A stretch of DNA of 25,739 nucleotides, taken from contig JBIOJM010000126.1 of the NCBI GenBank assembly GCA_044450785.1, forward strand, positions 1 through 25,739, in the 5' to 3' direction. The position numbers and the translations under genes are program-made. Positions 1-7,223 of the stretch are shown one piece after another. Numbering within the stretch: position 1 is the stretch's first letter; every line of letters begins with the position of its first letter. The notes under the pieces are model-generated. The model saw only the letters and a list, made by a program, of their open reading frames with translations, did not search any database and was not told the DNA's origin. This stretch comes from JBIOJM01 sp044450785. GTDB lineage: Bacteria > Planctomycetota > Planctomycetia > Isosphaerales > Isosphaeraceae.

Positions 1-606
1 ACCATGATCTACTTCTACGGCAATGCGATGTGCCTCTATGACGCCACGTTCGACCTCGAGCAATTCCGCCGCCTGGGACTCAACGTGCTCATCCCTGAAT
101 ATGTCGGCTATGGCATGAGCGAAGGCAGTCCCTCGGAGAAAGGATGTCAGGCCACCGCCCTTGCCGCCTACGACTACCTGGTCTCGACCCAGAGGGTCGA
201 TCCGCGGCGGATCATCGCCGCCGGCTGGTCGCTGGGAGGGGCCGTTGCCATCGATCTGGCCTCGTGCCGCGAAGTCGGCGGGCTGATCGCCTTCTCCTCA
301 TTCACCAGCGCGGTCGACATGGCCCGGCGCGTGCTGCCCTTCGTACCCGTTTCGCTCTTGCTGCGCCACCGATTCGACAGCATTCACAAGATCGCCAGGG
401 TCGCGTGCCCGATTTTGATCGGCCACGGCCGCCTCGATCCGATCGTCCCGTTCAAAATGGGCAAGGAGCTGGCTGCGAGGGCCAAGGGCCCGGTCACCAC
501 TCTCTGGATCGACCACGCCGAGCACAACGACTTCTACGAGGTCGGCGGCCCGCGGATCGGCGAGGCAATCGCGATGTTCGTCGAGCAGATGACGCCCACC
601 AAGTGA
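1..606 (+). CDS. alpha/beta-hydrolase fold protein, 5' end outside window
   Basis: Serine hydrolase of the alpha/beta fold, probably cytoplasmic; the substrate cannot be told. Counting from the ATG at position 4, the nucleophile elbow GWSLGG is at residues ~74-79 (Ser76). The acid follows in the segment GHGRLDPIVP and the base His in DHAEHNDFY near the C-terminus, giving a complete Ser-Asp-His set in the right order. The reading frame is open to the left edge. The segment YFYGNAM at the first ATG is the usual oxyanion-strand motif (normally preceded by 40-80 residues including a signal or anchor), so the true start lies upstream and the gene is partial here. It resembles the BEM46/YqkD-like serine hydrolase group. 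The stop TGA is at 604-606, followed by a decayed intergenic stretch. Fold and catalytic residues are seen; the family name is inference. Confidence 0.85.
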   Translation, partial: TMIYFYGNAMCLYDATFDLEQFRRLGLNVLIPEYVGYGMSEGSPSEKGCQATALAAYDYLVSTQRVDPRRIIAAGWSLGGAVAIDLASCREVGGLIAFSSFTSAVDMARRVLPFVPVSLLLRHRFDSIHKIARVACPILIGHGRLDPIVPFKMGKELAARAKGPVTTLWIDHAEHNDFYEVGGPRIGEAIAMFVEQMTPTK

Positions 607-646
607 CGCTTGACCCGTCGAAATTGCACCTTTCCGCTCGTCCGAC

Positions 647-681
647 CTTGCCCTGCGTGCCGGCTGGCAGAGCAGGGCAAG
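647..681. terminator. strong hairpin, possible terminator or part of repeat element
   Basis: Perfect 10-bp inverted repeat: CTTGCCCTGC at 647-656 and GCAGGGCAAG at 672-681. A second stem, TGCC (658-661) with GGCA (666-669), lies inside the loop. It begins 41 bp after the stop of the hydrolase gene and 9 bp before the REP-like repeats. There is no T-run after it on either strand, so it is not a classical rho-independent terminator. It could act as an RNA stabiliser or end-stop, or be a piece of the adjoining palindromic repeat element. Confidence 0.45.
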
Positions 682-690
682 CGTGCAAGC

Positions 691-805
691 CCCGGCGAAA
701 ACGAATTGCGGCCCGGTTTCCACCCCGGTGAAAACGAATTGCGTCCCCGTTTCCACCCCGTCCCTGTTTCCGCCCCGGTGAAAACTAATCGCGGCCCGGT
801 TTCCG
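691..805. repeat. REP-like palindromic repeat cluster, ~33-bp unit, three copies plus a half copy
   Basis: Units begin at about 691, 723 and 773, each about 32-33 bp, with the core GAAAACGAATTGCG then CCC..GTTTCC. A 17-bp partial copy lies at 756-772. Within the middle unit the arms GGTGAAAAC (727-735) and GTTTCCACC (749-757) form an imperfect 9-bp inverted repeat, with one mismatch and a 13-nt loop. The copies are nearly head-to-tail with no unique spacers, so this is not a CRISPR array. Such short imperfect palindromes resemble REP elements. They create artefact peptide repeats in the overlapping frames. Confidence 0.7.
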
Positions 806-973
806 CCCCTTCAAAGGACCGTGATACTGGTTCTTCGTCGGTTCAGGATCGGCCACGTACTGCCGGATGCGGCCCAGCTCGTCCTCGATCACGATCTCCG
901 AGAAGAGGATGCGAAGGAACCGCTTCACGAGTGCCTCGCTCTACTCCTCGACCCAACCTGTCTCAGGTCCCAT
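785..973 (-). pseudogene. decayed coding remnant, possibly the C-terminus of a recombinase or transposase
   Basis: A frame on the minus strand reads for about 50 codons with normal protein composition, ending at the TAG 785-787, which lies inside the third REP-like unit. It is interrupted by an in-frame TAG at 941-943 and has only ten codons before that, back to an ATG at 973. The readable part includes the segment KRFLRILFSEIVIEDELGRI. Two readings are possible: the C-terminal region of a large serine recombinase (pattern R-hydrophobic-R..EIV-acidic), or the C-terminal helix region of a REP-associated Y1 transposase (pattern RIRxYV). The sequence is too short to decide. What is seen is an interrupted frame with biased composition; the identity is inference. 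Confidence 0.35.
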
Positions 974-1105
974 ACGGCCTGAATATCGCAACCGTCTCCA
1001 GTCTCTCACCTGCAAGCCTGAATTCTAGTTCACCAGTTCCAGGTTTCGGCATCCTCGCACGCCGGATTGTCCGCGCCAACTATGAATCACTCATTGCGCT
1101 CGTAG

Positions 1106-1249
1106 GAACTCGTTCCTGGGACGCGGCGGGCCGTGATCCGCTGGGTCGACGTCCACAGCAACTGGGACGAATCCGTCCTGATCGTCTCCTCCGATCACAG
1201 CGACTACGTGGTCGGGGACGATCGCGGGGCGCTGATCGAAGCGAAGTGA
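1106..1249 (+). pseudogene. relic of an alkaline phosphatase C-terminus
   Basis: The 47 codons between the TAG at 1103-1105 and the TGA at 1247-1249 encode VIRWVDVHSNWDESVLIVSS followed by DHSDYVVGDD. This matches the conserved alkaline phosphatase segment in which a helix ending W-(V/A) is followed by SSWDETLLIVTxDH; the DH supplies zinc ligands in the PhoA family. Everything upstream (active-site Ser region, other metal ligands, signal peptide) is absent, so this is the last piece of a deleted gene, not a functional small protein. The sequence match is clear by eye but short. Confidence 0.5.
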
Positions 1250-1266
1250 TCCGGCGTCCAGGATCC

Positions 1267-1279
1267 CGCCGCTTCGGCG
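1267..1279 (-). terminator. small GC hairpin just after the subtilase stop
   Basis: CGCCG (1267-1271) and CGGCG (1275-1279) form a 5-bp stem with a 3-nt loop. It starts 3 bp past the stop codon of the minus-strand subtilase gene. No U-tract follows, so termination is only a possibility. Confidence 0.2.
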
Positions 1280-1282
1280 ACA

Positions 1283-2497
1283 TCACCTCAAGGCTTCCAG
1301 TAGACCCCGTGGGTTCACGACGGGCCCGAACTCCACCGCCTTGCCATCGCGCTGAATCTTCGTGATCACACTGGTCTTACGTGCCGTCTCCCAGAAGATT
1401 TCCGGAGTGACTTGGGGATTGACGTGGCAAGCAAGGGCGTAGAGCCCCGCGACCCACGGCACCGCCCAGCTCATGCCGCCATTGCGGTAGAAGGCATAAT
1501 CGGAATCGCCGGTCGGGCTGGCAATGCATCGCGAATCCATGGGGACCATGAGGGAGCCGATCTCTCCTCCCCACGACCTCTTCCAGAACTCGCCTGGGCC
1601 GAAGGACGTGAACTCATCGGGATTCTCGAGGGGTTCGCGACCCAGGCCCATGAAATCAGCCCCGACATACACGGTGTAGATGCCCGCCTGTTCGGCCCTC
1701 GACATGGCGTCCTTGACGAGGTCGAAGCCCTTCATCCTCGGATTGATCCCGAGCGAGATCGAGATCACCCGGATCCTGCGCTCTCGAGGTAATGTCTTGC
1801 TGATGGCGACGAGCCGATCGATCGATCGCGCCAGGGGAGGCAGGTCAATTTCGAACCCCAACGCGCCGAAGGACCTCGCGTGCCACTCGGCGATGTAGTA
1901 CAGGTCGGCCTCGGGCGCGACGCCGACGCCCTTGCCGACGGCGATCGAGGCGACCGCCGGGCCATGCATCTGGGCGTCGGATCCCTCGAGCCAATGGATC
2001 TCCTCGTAGAGCCTCAGTTGCTTCTTGTATTCGACATGCTCGACCAGGAGCGCCTGGTCGATGATCCCGATCCCGATCCCGGCGCCCGTGATCCCTCGCG
2101 CATGGAGGGCCCGCAATCCCAGGCCCGGGTTCTTGCCCAGGTCCATGATCCGCGCGACGTCGAACTCCTCGGGCAGTCGTGACGGCCAGATCGTCCGGCT
2201 GTCGAAATCGGCATGGAGCAGGTCCTCCCGCCGGTCCCTGACATCCAGCGCGGACAGGTCGCAGGAGCGGAGGTCGACCTGCCAGTTCTCGCCCGATCCG
2301 GGCCGATACGACGGAATCGACTTGAGCTTCCCGCGCGATGGCATCCGGGTGTAGTCGGCGGCCGAGGGATGTCGGACGATCTCGAGCTTCCCCGGAGAGG
2401 AAAGCAAGTCCGCATACTTGACGCCTCCCGACCAGCTAGCGATCGTGACGCCAACCACCAGAACGAGTATCATCCAATTGATTGCTGGACTTCGCAT
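1283..2497 (-). CDS. membrane-anchored S8 (subtilisin-like) serine protease
   Basis: A 404-residue predicted serine endopeptidase of the subtilase family. Residues 7-21 form one hydrophobic segment after a short basic N-terminus, so the protein is exported and either anchored or cleaved. The catalytic residues are in subtilase order: Asp147 in GIIDQAL, His178 in MHGPAVASIAVG, Ser343 in GGMSWAVPWVAG (family usual GTSMAAPHVAG). The oxyanion-hole Asn is normally in (A/G)-G-N; the aligned spot reads VGAD (Asp281), an uncommon substitution. The ATG at 2497 is chosen because GAGAGGA precedes it at suitable distance and the hydrophobic segment follows directly; an in-frame upstream start at 2563 would add 22 residues ahead of the hydrophobic segment. 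It stands alone, flanked by a decayed region downstream and ~360 bp upstream. Substrate unknown. Confidence 0.85.
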   Translation of the reverse strand: MRSPAINWMILVLVVGVTIASWSGGVKYADLLSSPGKLEIVRHPSAADYTRMPSRGKLKSIPSYRPGSGENWQVDLRSCDLSALDVRDRREDLLHADFDSRTIWPSRLPEEFDVARIMDLGKNPGLGLRALHARGITGAGIGIGIIDQALLVEHVEYKKQLRLYEEIHWLEGSDAQMHGPAVASIAVGKGVGVAPEADLYYIAEWHARSFGALGFEIDLPPLARSIDRLVAISKTLPRERRIRVISISLGINPRMKGFDLVKDAMSRAEQAGIYTVYVGADFMGLGREPLENPDEFTSFGPGEFWKRSWGGEIGSLMVPMDSRCIASPTGDSDYAFYRNGGMSWAVPWVAGLYALACHVNPQVTPEIFWETARKTSVITKIQRDGKAVEFGPVVNPRGLLEALR

Positions 2498-2861
2498 GAT
2501 GCCCCGTCCTCTCTTGGGGTTCCCATGAACCGAGCTCAGAGGTCGCTGTGGCACCAGGGCCACGGCGGCCGTCGGTTAGACCAAATTATACGTAACCTTT
2601 GATCTATTGATGAGGCGTTGCAGGTTCGAGTGCAGATCCGTGTCGCCCTCTGATGGCGGACTCATGGAGCGTCCAGTCAAAATCCGCAACCTCCTTGTCC
2701 GTCATGCTTCTGGACCAGTGTGACCCGTCGCTCCCGACGAAGCCGATGCTTGGCCGCAAATTTACCCGTTACACTTCCCGACCGCGCCCAGGGCCCAGTG
2801 TCAAGTCTCAACAATAGATGAGGCGTGCCACTGATTTCGCAGAGCGATGACCTCGGCCGAC
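2498..2861. other. intergenic stretch upstream of the subtilase gene
   Basis: No gene can be supported here. On the minus strand there is a 33-codon frame at 2604-2705 (ATG to TAG) without a ribosome binding site, which I do not call. A short direct repeat, a 10-base core GATGAGGCGT with preceding A/T-rich bases, occurs at about 2609 and 2816. A perfect -10-like hexamer is listed separately. Confidence 0.5.
2585..2590 (-). promoter_or_regulatory. possible -10 element upstream of the subtilase gene
   Basis: On the minus strand the hexamer TATAAT is exact, 88 nt upstream of the chosen ATG, in a locally AT-rich patch. No good -35 hexamer lies 16-18 bp further upstream, so this is a weak promoter call. 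Confidence 0.25.
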
Positions 2862-3644
2862 CTATGGAGCTTCCTTGATCCGGCCTTGGCTATCTTCGAC
2901 CAGGTAGACGTCCCGATTGGCGTGTTGCCCACGGATCTCAATCAAGTAACATTCCCGCCCGAGATCCATCAGGTCCGGCGGCAAAGAGGTCTCCCGCATG
3001 AAGGTCCGGGCGGACGAGGTGGACTTGAACCAATTCCGTTCTAGCCAAACCCGCATCCGAGACTGGAAGAAAAGCTCATGGTCGAAGTCTGCCAGCGGCG
3101 GCACGCTGTGGCCGTCGTGCACATGGACTGTCGGGAAGTACAAGGACCGCGGATCTCGACGTGGGAACTTGAAAGCCATCGGGTGGATGTGGTTCAAGCC
3201 CGGTCGCAACTTGAAAACTGCGAAGCCGAAGTCCTCGTAGATCGACAGTTTCCCGCAGACCTCGGGGTCTAGCCGGAAGCGTGAATCGAGCCGGTCCAGA
3301 TCGGCCCGAGTCGGCGCGAAAGATGCCTCGAAGCTGCCGACGTTACGGACCAGCAGCGTCGGCTGGGCTAGGGTGACTTCCCTTTCTACGAGCGAGCGAT
3401 ACAAACCCGAGACCATCTCAGCATTCTCGAGATCCTCGAAGAAGTCAGCGTAGGCAGACAGGTCAATGAAGTTCACATCCATTTCGCCGATGCCCAACTT
3501 GATCGGAAGCGGCAAGATCATCGCCAGTTCGTCGTCGGCGTCGATGGTCATGCTGTAGACCAGGACCTGATGTCCTGTTGCGCATGACCGCGCGAAGATT
3601 TGGGTATTAGCCACCTGGGTCACAGATCTGGTGAACATGCACAT
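2862..3644 (-). CDS. conserved protein of unknown function with His-rich motifs
   Basis: A 260-residue soluble protein with no signal peptide or membrane span; I do not recognise a named domain. It has an N-terminal beta-rich half with the motif DDELAMILPLP (residues 37-47), and an acidic segment FIDLSAYADFFEDL (59-72). The middle carries HIHPMAF (152-158) and then VHVHDGH (173-179). The C-terminus is a charged tail. The clustered His residues and DH pair could bind a metal, but this is inference. The start at 3644 gives M-C-M-F; a longer frame to 3779 adds a low-complexity, non-conserved-looking leader. The putative ribosome site is weak (AGGG about 8 nt upstream). Codon third positions are less G/C-biased than in the purine genes, so it may have been acquired. 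The next minus-strand gene upstream (TPR/GT) ends ~415 bp away, so an operon is unlikely. Confidence 0.7.
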   Translation of the reverse strand: MCMFTRSVTQVANTQIFARSCATGHQVLVYSMTIDADDELAMILPLPIKLGIGEMDVNFIDLSAYADFFEDLENAEMVSGLYRSLVEREVTLAQPTLLVRNVGSFEASFAPTRADLDRLDSRFRLDPEVCGKLSIYEDFGFAVFKLRPGLNHIHPMAFKFPRRDPRSLYFPTVHVHDGHSVPPLADFDHELFFQSRMRVWLERNWFKSTSSARTFMRETSLPPDLMDLGRECYLIEIRGQHANRDVYLVEDSQGRIKEAP

Positions 3645-4060
3645 CGATATAACCCTGTCTCTTATTGAGTGGCAGGTGTTTCCATGTCGGTCTCTTGCGG
3701 TTCCCGGAACGTAAGCTCTCGTCTCTAGTCGAGGATTTACACCGCAGATTTGACGTAAGTCCTCACTCGGCGTCTCCATTTCCGTTAATGCCGGTGGGGT
3801 ATTCAGCCTTTACACGTCCGGCACTTGTAAAACACCCGTCTCTCGTGGTTGTCGGACGTTCACAAGTTGGACGATGTAACCTACGATGATACCGCGCCGC
3901 ATCGGTTCATTGCGCCACCGTCAAGAACTCGGGTCGTGATCCAGGGCACACAGCTCAACTAGCCAAAGCGGCTGACGCGGTAGAGCCGCTCACTTGGCGT
4001 GCATGATGACGGTGCTTTGGAAGCAGTCCCGCCTCTGGCTTCCGCCGCTCCCGAGGCGGC
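3645..4060. other. intergenic stretch, no gene seen
   Basis: About 415 bp between the TPR/GT gene and the unknown-function gene. It is AT-richer than its surroundings. I found no tRNA cloverleaf, no coding frame with a ribosome site, and no clear promoter. The only structure is a weak hairpin next to the 4061 stop, listed separately. Confidence 0.5.
4029..4059 (-). terminator. weak hairpin after the TPR/GT gene
   Basis: CCGCCTC (4029-4035) and GAGGCGG (4053-4059) are perfect inverted 7-mers; an alternative tighter stem pairs 4042-4046 with 4055-4059. It lies directly after the stop codon of the minus-strand gene at 4061. No U-run follows on the transcribed strand, so terminator activity is uncertain. 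Confidence 0.25.
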
Positions 4061-5662
4061 TCATGGGGTTGCGGCGAGCCTCTCGAGCTCTGGCTTCAAG
4101 GCGTCGGTCATTCGCTGAAAGACGCCGTCCCAGTCGCCGAGGGTGGTCTGCCGGAAGAGCCTCATGGTCGGATACCACGGGGTGTCGTCGCGGCCCTGAG
4201 GATAGCGCCAGTCGCCCATGGAGCCGATGCCGGCCCAGACTCGCAGACCCAAGCCTCCCGCCAGGTGGGCCACCGCCGTATCGGGCGTGACCACCATGTC
4301 AAGATGGGTCATGATGGCCGCCGTCTCCATGAAGTCGCGACCGCGGCGGCCGGTCAAAACGGTGATCGGGAACCGCCTGGCCGATGCATCGAGCTGATCC
4401 AGGCCGTGTTCGGTCTGCAAACTGATCAGCCGGACGCCCGGCAACTCGGCCAGCGGCGCGAAGTGGGTCAACGGGAATGATCGCCAGTGATCCATTCGAC
4501 GCGCGGGGTTTCCCTGCCAGGCGATCCCGATCAGGAACGGTCTTACAGGCCGGGAGCGGCTGGACCCGGCCGCATCCGCCCTGCTTGCCTCGCCGTCGAT
4601 TCCGATCGCGCGGTACAGCTCCGAGCGCCAGTGTTCGACGAGCACGGCATCGGTGAGCAGATAGGGCACACGCGCCGGAAGCGTGGCCAGGGTCGTGCTC
4701 AGTACTGCCGGCAGGCTCAGCAAGGGGGCGTGAACATGACAATCCGGCTCGTAGGAGGACCCGTCGAAAGCCAGATCGACTCCCGCACAGCGGGCGACCA
4801 GTTGGAGCAACGGCGCCGGACAGCGCACCAGGACCTGGCCGCCTCGCCGCTTGACCAATGGAGCGAAACGGATGAATTGCAAGGTATCGCCGAACCCTTG
4901 CTCGGCGTGGAGCAGGATCGTCCGTCCCTGAAAGTCATCGCCGTTCCAGAAGGTTCGGTTGATCCGGCAGCCCGGGTGGGGGTGGCACCTCAAGCGCCAT
5001 TCGTGTTCCGGCCAGCCGCGCTCGTAATCGCCGCGGCCGAGTAACGCGTAAGCAAGATTCCGGTGCACCTCGGGGAAGTCGGGCTGCTGGCGCAGGGCCT
5101 GCTCGAATTGGTTGATTGCCTCGTCCCCCCTCCCCTGACGACCGAGGTTCAGCCCGATGTTCTGCAGCGCGTCCGCCGAGTCGGGCCGGAGCCGGTGCGC
5201 CGCCTGGAGCCAGTCCATCGCCTCGTCGAACTTCCCCTGGTCGGAGAGCACGACGCCGAGATTCATCATCGCTTCGAACGTGTCGGGCTGGATCTGGAGT
5301 GCCCGGCGGTATAACTCGCCGGCCTCGTCGGTCCGGCCCTGCTCGTAGAGAGCGAGGCCGAGGTTGGTCAGAATCCTGAAGTCGTCCGGTTTGATCTGAC
5401 ACGCGCGGAGGTAAATCGCCTCGGCCTCAGCCGCCCGGCCCTGGCGCCAGACCGCCACCCCCAGCTCGTTCAACACGTTGATATCGTCCGGGCGGAGCCG
5501 GAGCGCCGTGCGCGAGCAAGCCTCGGATTCGGTGAACCGGCCTCGCAACGACAGCCGTATTGCCTGGTTGCAATAACTCGTCGCCAGATCCGATTCTTCG
5601 CCTTGTATGCGCGCCTCTTCCGGCGCGGCGTTCCTCGCCCATCCGTCCTGTCGTGCTGCCAT
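4061..5662 (-). CDS. TPR-repeat protein with C-terminal GT9-like glycosyltransferase domain
   Basis: A 533-residue two-part protein. Residues ~26-230 are about six tetratricopeptide repeats in 34-residue register, with the usual G..(A/L)..G.Y and A.P endings such as KPDDF, QPDTF and RPDSA. Residues ~247-530 resemble the ADP-heptose:LPS heptosyltransferase (GT9) fold. The N-lobe start HAEQGFGDTLQFIRF (252-266) and the C-lobe motif VTPDTAVAHLAGGLGLRVW are seen in TPR-fused family members. The TPRs would bind a protein partner and the C-part would transfer or bind a sugar nucleotide; the acceptor is unknown. The start at 5662 has an AGGAGG box 9 nt upstream. No membrane span, so cytoplasmic. It is divergent from the small gene at 5856. 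Domain assignment is firm; enzymatic activity is inferred. Confidence 0.85.
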   Translation of the reverse strand: MAARQDGWARNAAPEEARIQGEESDLATSYCNQAIRLSLRGRFTESEACSRTALRLRPDDINVLNELGVAVWRQGRAAEAEAIYLRACQIKPDDFRILTNLGLALYEQGRTDEAGELYRRALQIQPDTFEAMMNLGVVLSDQGKFDEAMDWLQAAHRLRPDSADALQNIGLNLGRQGRGDEAINQFEQALRQQPDFPEVHRNLAYALLGRGDYERGWPEHEWRLRCHPHPGCRINRTFWNGDDFQGRTILLHAEQGFGDTLQFIRFAPLVKRRGGQVLVRCPAPLLQLVARCAGVDLAFDGSSYEPDCHVHAPLLSLPAVLSTTLATLPARVPYLLTDAVLVEHWRSELYRAIGIDGEASRADAAGSSRSRPVRPFLIGIAWQGNPARRMDHWRSFPLTHFAPLAELPGVRLISLQTEHGLDQLDASARRFPITVLTGRRGRDFMETAAIMTHLDMVVTPDTAVAHLAGGLGLRVWAGIGSMGDWRYPQGRDDTPWYPTMRLFRQTTLGDWDGVFQRMTDALKPELERLAATP

Positions 5663-5855
5663 GGCGGATCCTCCTGTCGCCGTCGTGTGCGGCCCAGATT
5701 AGATCGTGATCGCCTGGCTTTTCCAAGCCCAACTCCGTCAGTGCTCATCCCGCTGGCATCGTAGCAACGGCCAAGACCGCTTCAGTGACGTGACCATCGG
5801 TCCTCTGTTGATCGAGCTCGTCGTTCGGAATAAAGTGATTGCAGGAGGCGAAAAA

Positions 5856-6236
5856 ATGCCTACGCTCCAAGAACGGATCACGGCAATTGACGGACAGTTC
5901 AAAAACCTTGCCGAACGATTGAACCGGATGGAAGGCCTTTGTGAGAAGATCTCGCATGGCTCGGTCTCTGATCCGATCTCAACCTTAGCTCCAGAGCCGT
6001 TTGAGATCATCAAGGAATTCAAGGTCGTTGTGCAGCCCGAAGAGGACAGTTTTAACGCAACGCTTTTCGATGCGAACATCAGCTCGTCTGGAGATACCCA
6101 GGCAGAAGAAGTCGCTAATCTCAAAGATCTAATCCTGATGGTCTTCCAACAGTTTGAACGCGAAGACGACGGGGATCTCGGTCCCTCGATGATTCGACAG
6201 AAGCACGCCCTTCAGAGTCTCATCCGGAGAAGATGA
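5856..6236 (+). CDS. small hypothetical protein with N-terminal coiled coil
   Basis: A 126-residue protein that I do not recognise. The first ~35 residues have heptad spacing of L/I (MPTLQERITAIDGQFKNLAE and onward), a likely short coiled coil. The middle is acidic and possibly flexible, and the C-terminus ends in basic RRR. There is no signal peptide or membrane span. The ATG at 5856 is supported by a perfect AGGAGG at 5843-5848 with 7 nt spacing; the longer frame from 5706 adds 50 residues with poor composition. Base composition is AT-richer than its neighbours. It is divergent from the TPR/GT gene and convergent with purQ, so probably transcribed alone. Confidence 0.65.
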   Translation: MPTLQERITAIDGQFKNLAERLNRMEGLCEKISHGSVSDPISTLAPEPFEIIKEFKVVVQPEEDSFNATLFDANISSSGDTQAEEVANLKDLILMVFQQFEREDDGDLGPSMIRQKHALQSLIRRR

Positions 6237-6299
6237 AGTCTGACCGATCGGTAATCATCGATCGCCAGATCGAACTCGATAATAAACTCCACGTTCATG

Positions 6300-7079
6300 C
6301 TAGCCACGCAGGGCTAGGACGGCACTCTTGAAGACCCGCAGGCCATCCCCATCGGCCGGCAAATTCCCGCCCTGCCGAGTCCAGCGCGGGTGGTGCCAGG
6401 GAACGAGATGGCGCTCGGGGTGGGGCATGAGGCCGAAGATACGGCCCGTGGGGTCGCACACCCCCGCGATCGCGCGCGCTGAGCCGTTGGGATTCGCGGG
6501 GTAGTCCTGCGTCGGCCGCCCGCCTGGATCGGCGTACTGCAGGACCACTTGACCGGTCCCCTCCAGCAGTTGCGGATGCGCAGGGTCCGACGTCACATAT
6601 CGGCCCTCACCGTGGGCCACGGGCAGCTCGATCGGGTCCGAGAACGTGACGAACGGCGACAGGCCGGGCCGAGGCAGAAGCCGCACCCAGCGATCCTCGA
6701 ACCGCCCCGAATCGTTCGGTGCCAGCGTGGTAGGGCAATGGAATGGTCCACCCGGCAACAGACCGGCCCGCACCAGGACCTGGAACCCGTTGCAGATGCC
6801 CAGAACGAGCCCGCCGCGTTCGTGAAACCGCCGCAGCCCTTCGCCCAGCGCGGTCCGGAGCCGTGTGGCCAGGATCCGTCCCGCGCCCAGGTCGTCGCCG
6901 TAGGAGAAGCCGCCGGGAATCGTCAGGATCTGAAAGCGATCGAGGTCCGCTTGCGACTCGATCAGCCGGTTGATGTGCCAGGTCACAGCGAGGGCCCCCG
7001 CTCGTTGCCAGGCGTCGGCCGTCTCTTCGTCGCAGTTCGTGCCGGGAGCACGTAAGACGATCGCGCGGGGTCGGACCAT
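6300..7079 (-). CDS. purQ: phosphoribosylformylglycinamidine synthase, glutaminase subunit PurQ
   Basis: A 259-residue class-I glutamine amidotransferase that releases ammonia for FGAM synthase (FGAR + Gln + ATP to FGAM) in purine synthesis. The N-terminus has the PurQ signature APGTNCDEET (residues 11-20) and GGFSYGDDLGAG (56-67). The nucleophile Cys96 is in GICNGFQVL, and His220 and Glu222 are in MPHPERH. It is about 30 residues longer than the short B. subtilis type, with the extension after the PHPERH motif. The ATG at 7079 is taken because GGAAGA lies 6 nt upstream and the hydrophobic first strand follows directly; a start at 7133 is unlikely. It is last in a minus-strand series tyrA-purL-NYN-purQ, with a 144-bp gap to the NYN gene. 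Confidence 0.95.
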   Translation of the reverse strand: MVRPRAIVLRAPGTNCDEETADAWQRAGALAVTWHINRLIESQADLDRFQILTIPGGFSYGDDLGAGRILATRLRTALGEGLRRFHERGGLVLGICNGFQVLVRAGLLPGGPFHCPTTLAPNDSGRFEDRWVRLLPRPGLSPFVTFSDPIELPVAHGEGRYVTSDPAHPQLLEGTGQVVLQYADPGGRPTQDYPANPNGSARAIAGVCDPTGRIFGLMPHPERHLVPWHHPRWTRQGGNLPADGDGLRVFKSAVLALRG

Positions 7080-7174
7080 GTGTTTCTTCCAGGGTTTCGG
7101 ATCTCGGCCGTCACCGGGCCGCATCCATGCCACGGGTCAATTGGAGATCGAAGCCGCACAGCCGGGCACTTAAG

Positions 7175-7216
7175 TCTCCTCCGTCCTCCGTCCTCCGCGC
7201 TCCGCCCTCCGTCCTT
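7175..7216. repeat. imperfect heptanucleotide tandem repeat
   Basis: About six imperfect copies of CTCCGTC-like 7-mers between the NYN gene stop and purQ. On the transcribed strand this reads as GGACGGA-type purine-rich units. Copies vary by one or two bases. It is a simple-sequence tract that could vary in length and alters the spacing upstream of purQ. Confidence 0.6.
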
Positions 7217-7223
7217 CCGACGG

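Noticed and set aside
691..805. Possible CRISPR array
   Set aside because: Repeat units abut each other without unique spacers of regular length, and no cas genes are near.
610..1365. 251-codon plus-strand frame with a repeated ENELRP-type peptide
   Set aside because: The peptide repeat is only the translation of the REP-like DNA repeats; composition is Arg/Pro/Ser-rich and it overlaps relics in other frames.
2604..2705. 33-codon minus-strand frame upstream of the subtilase
   Set aside because: No ribosome binding site, no recognisable motif, and length within chance.
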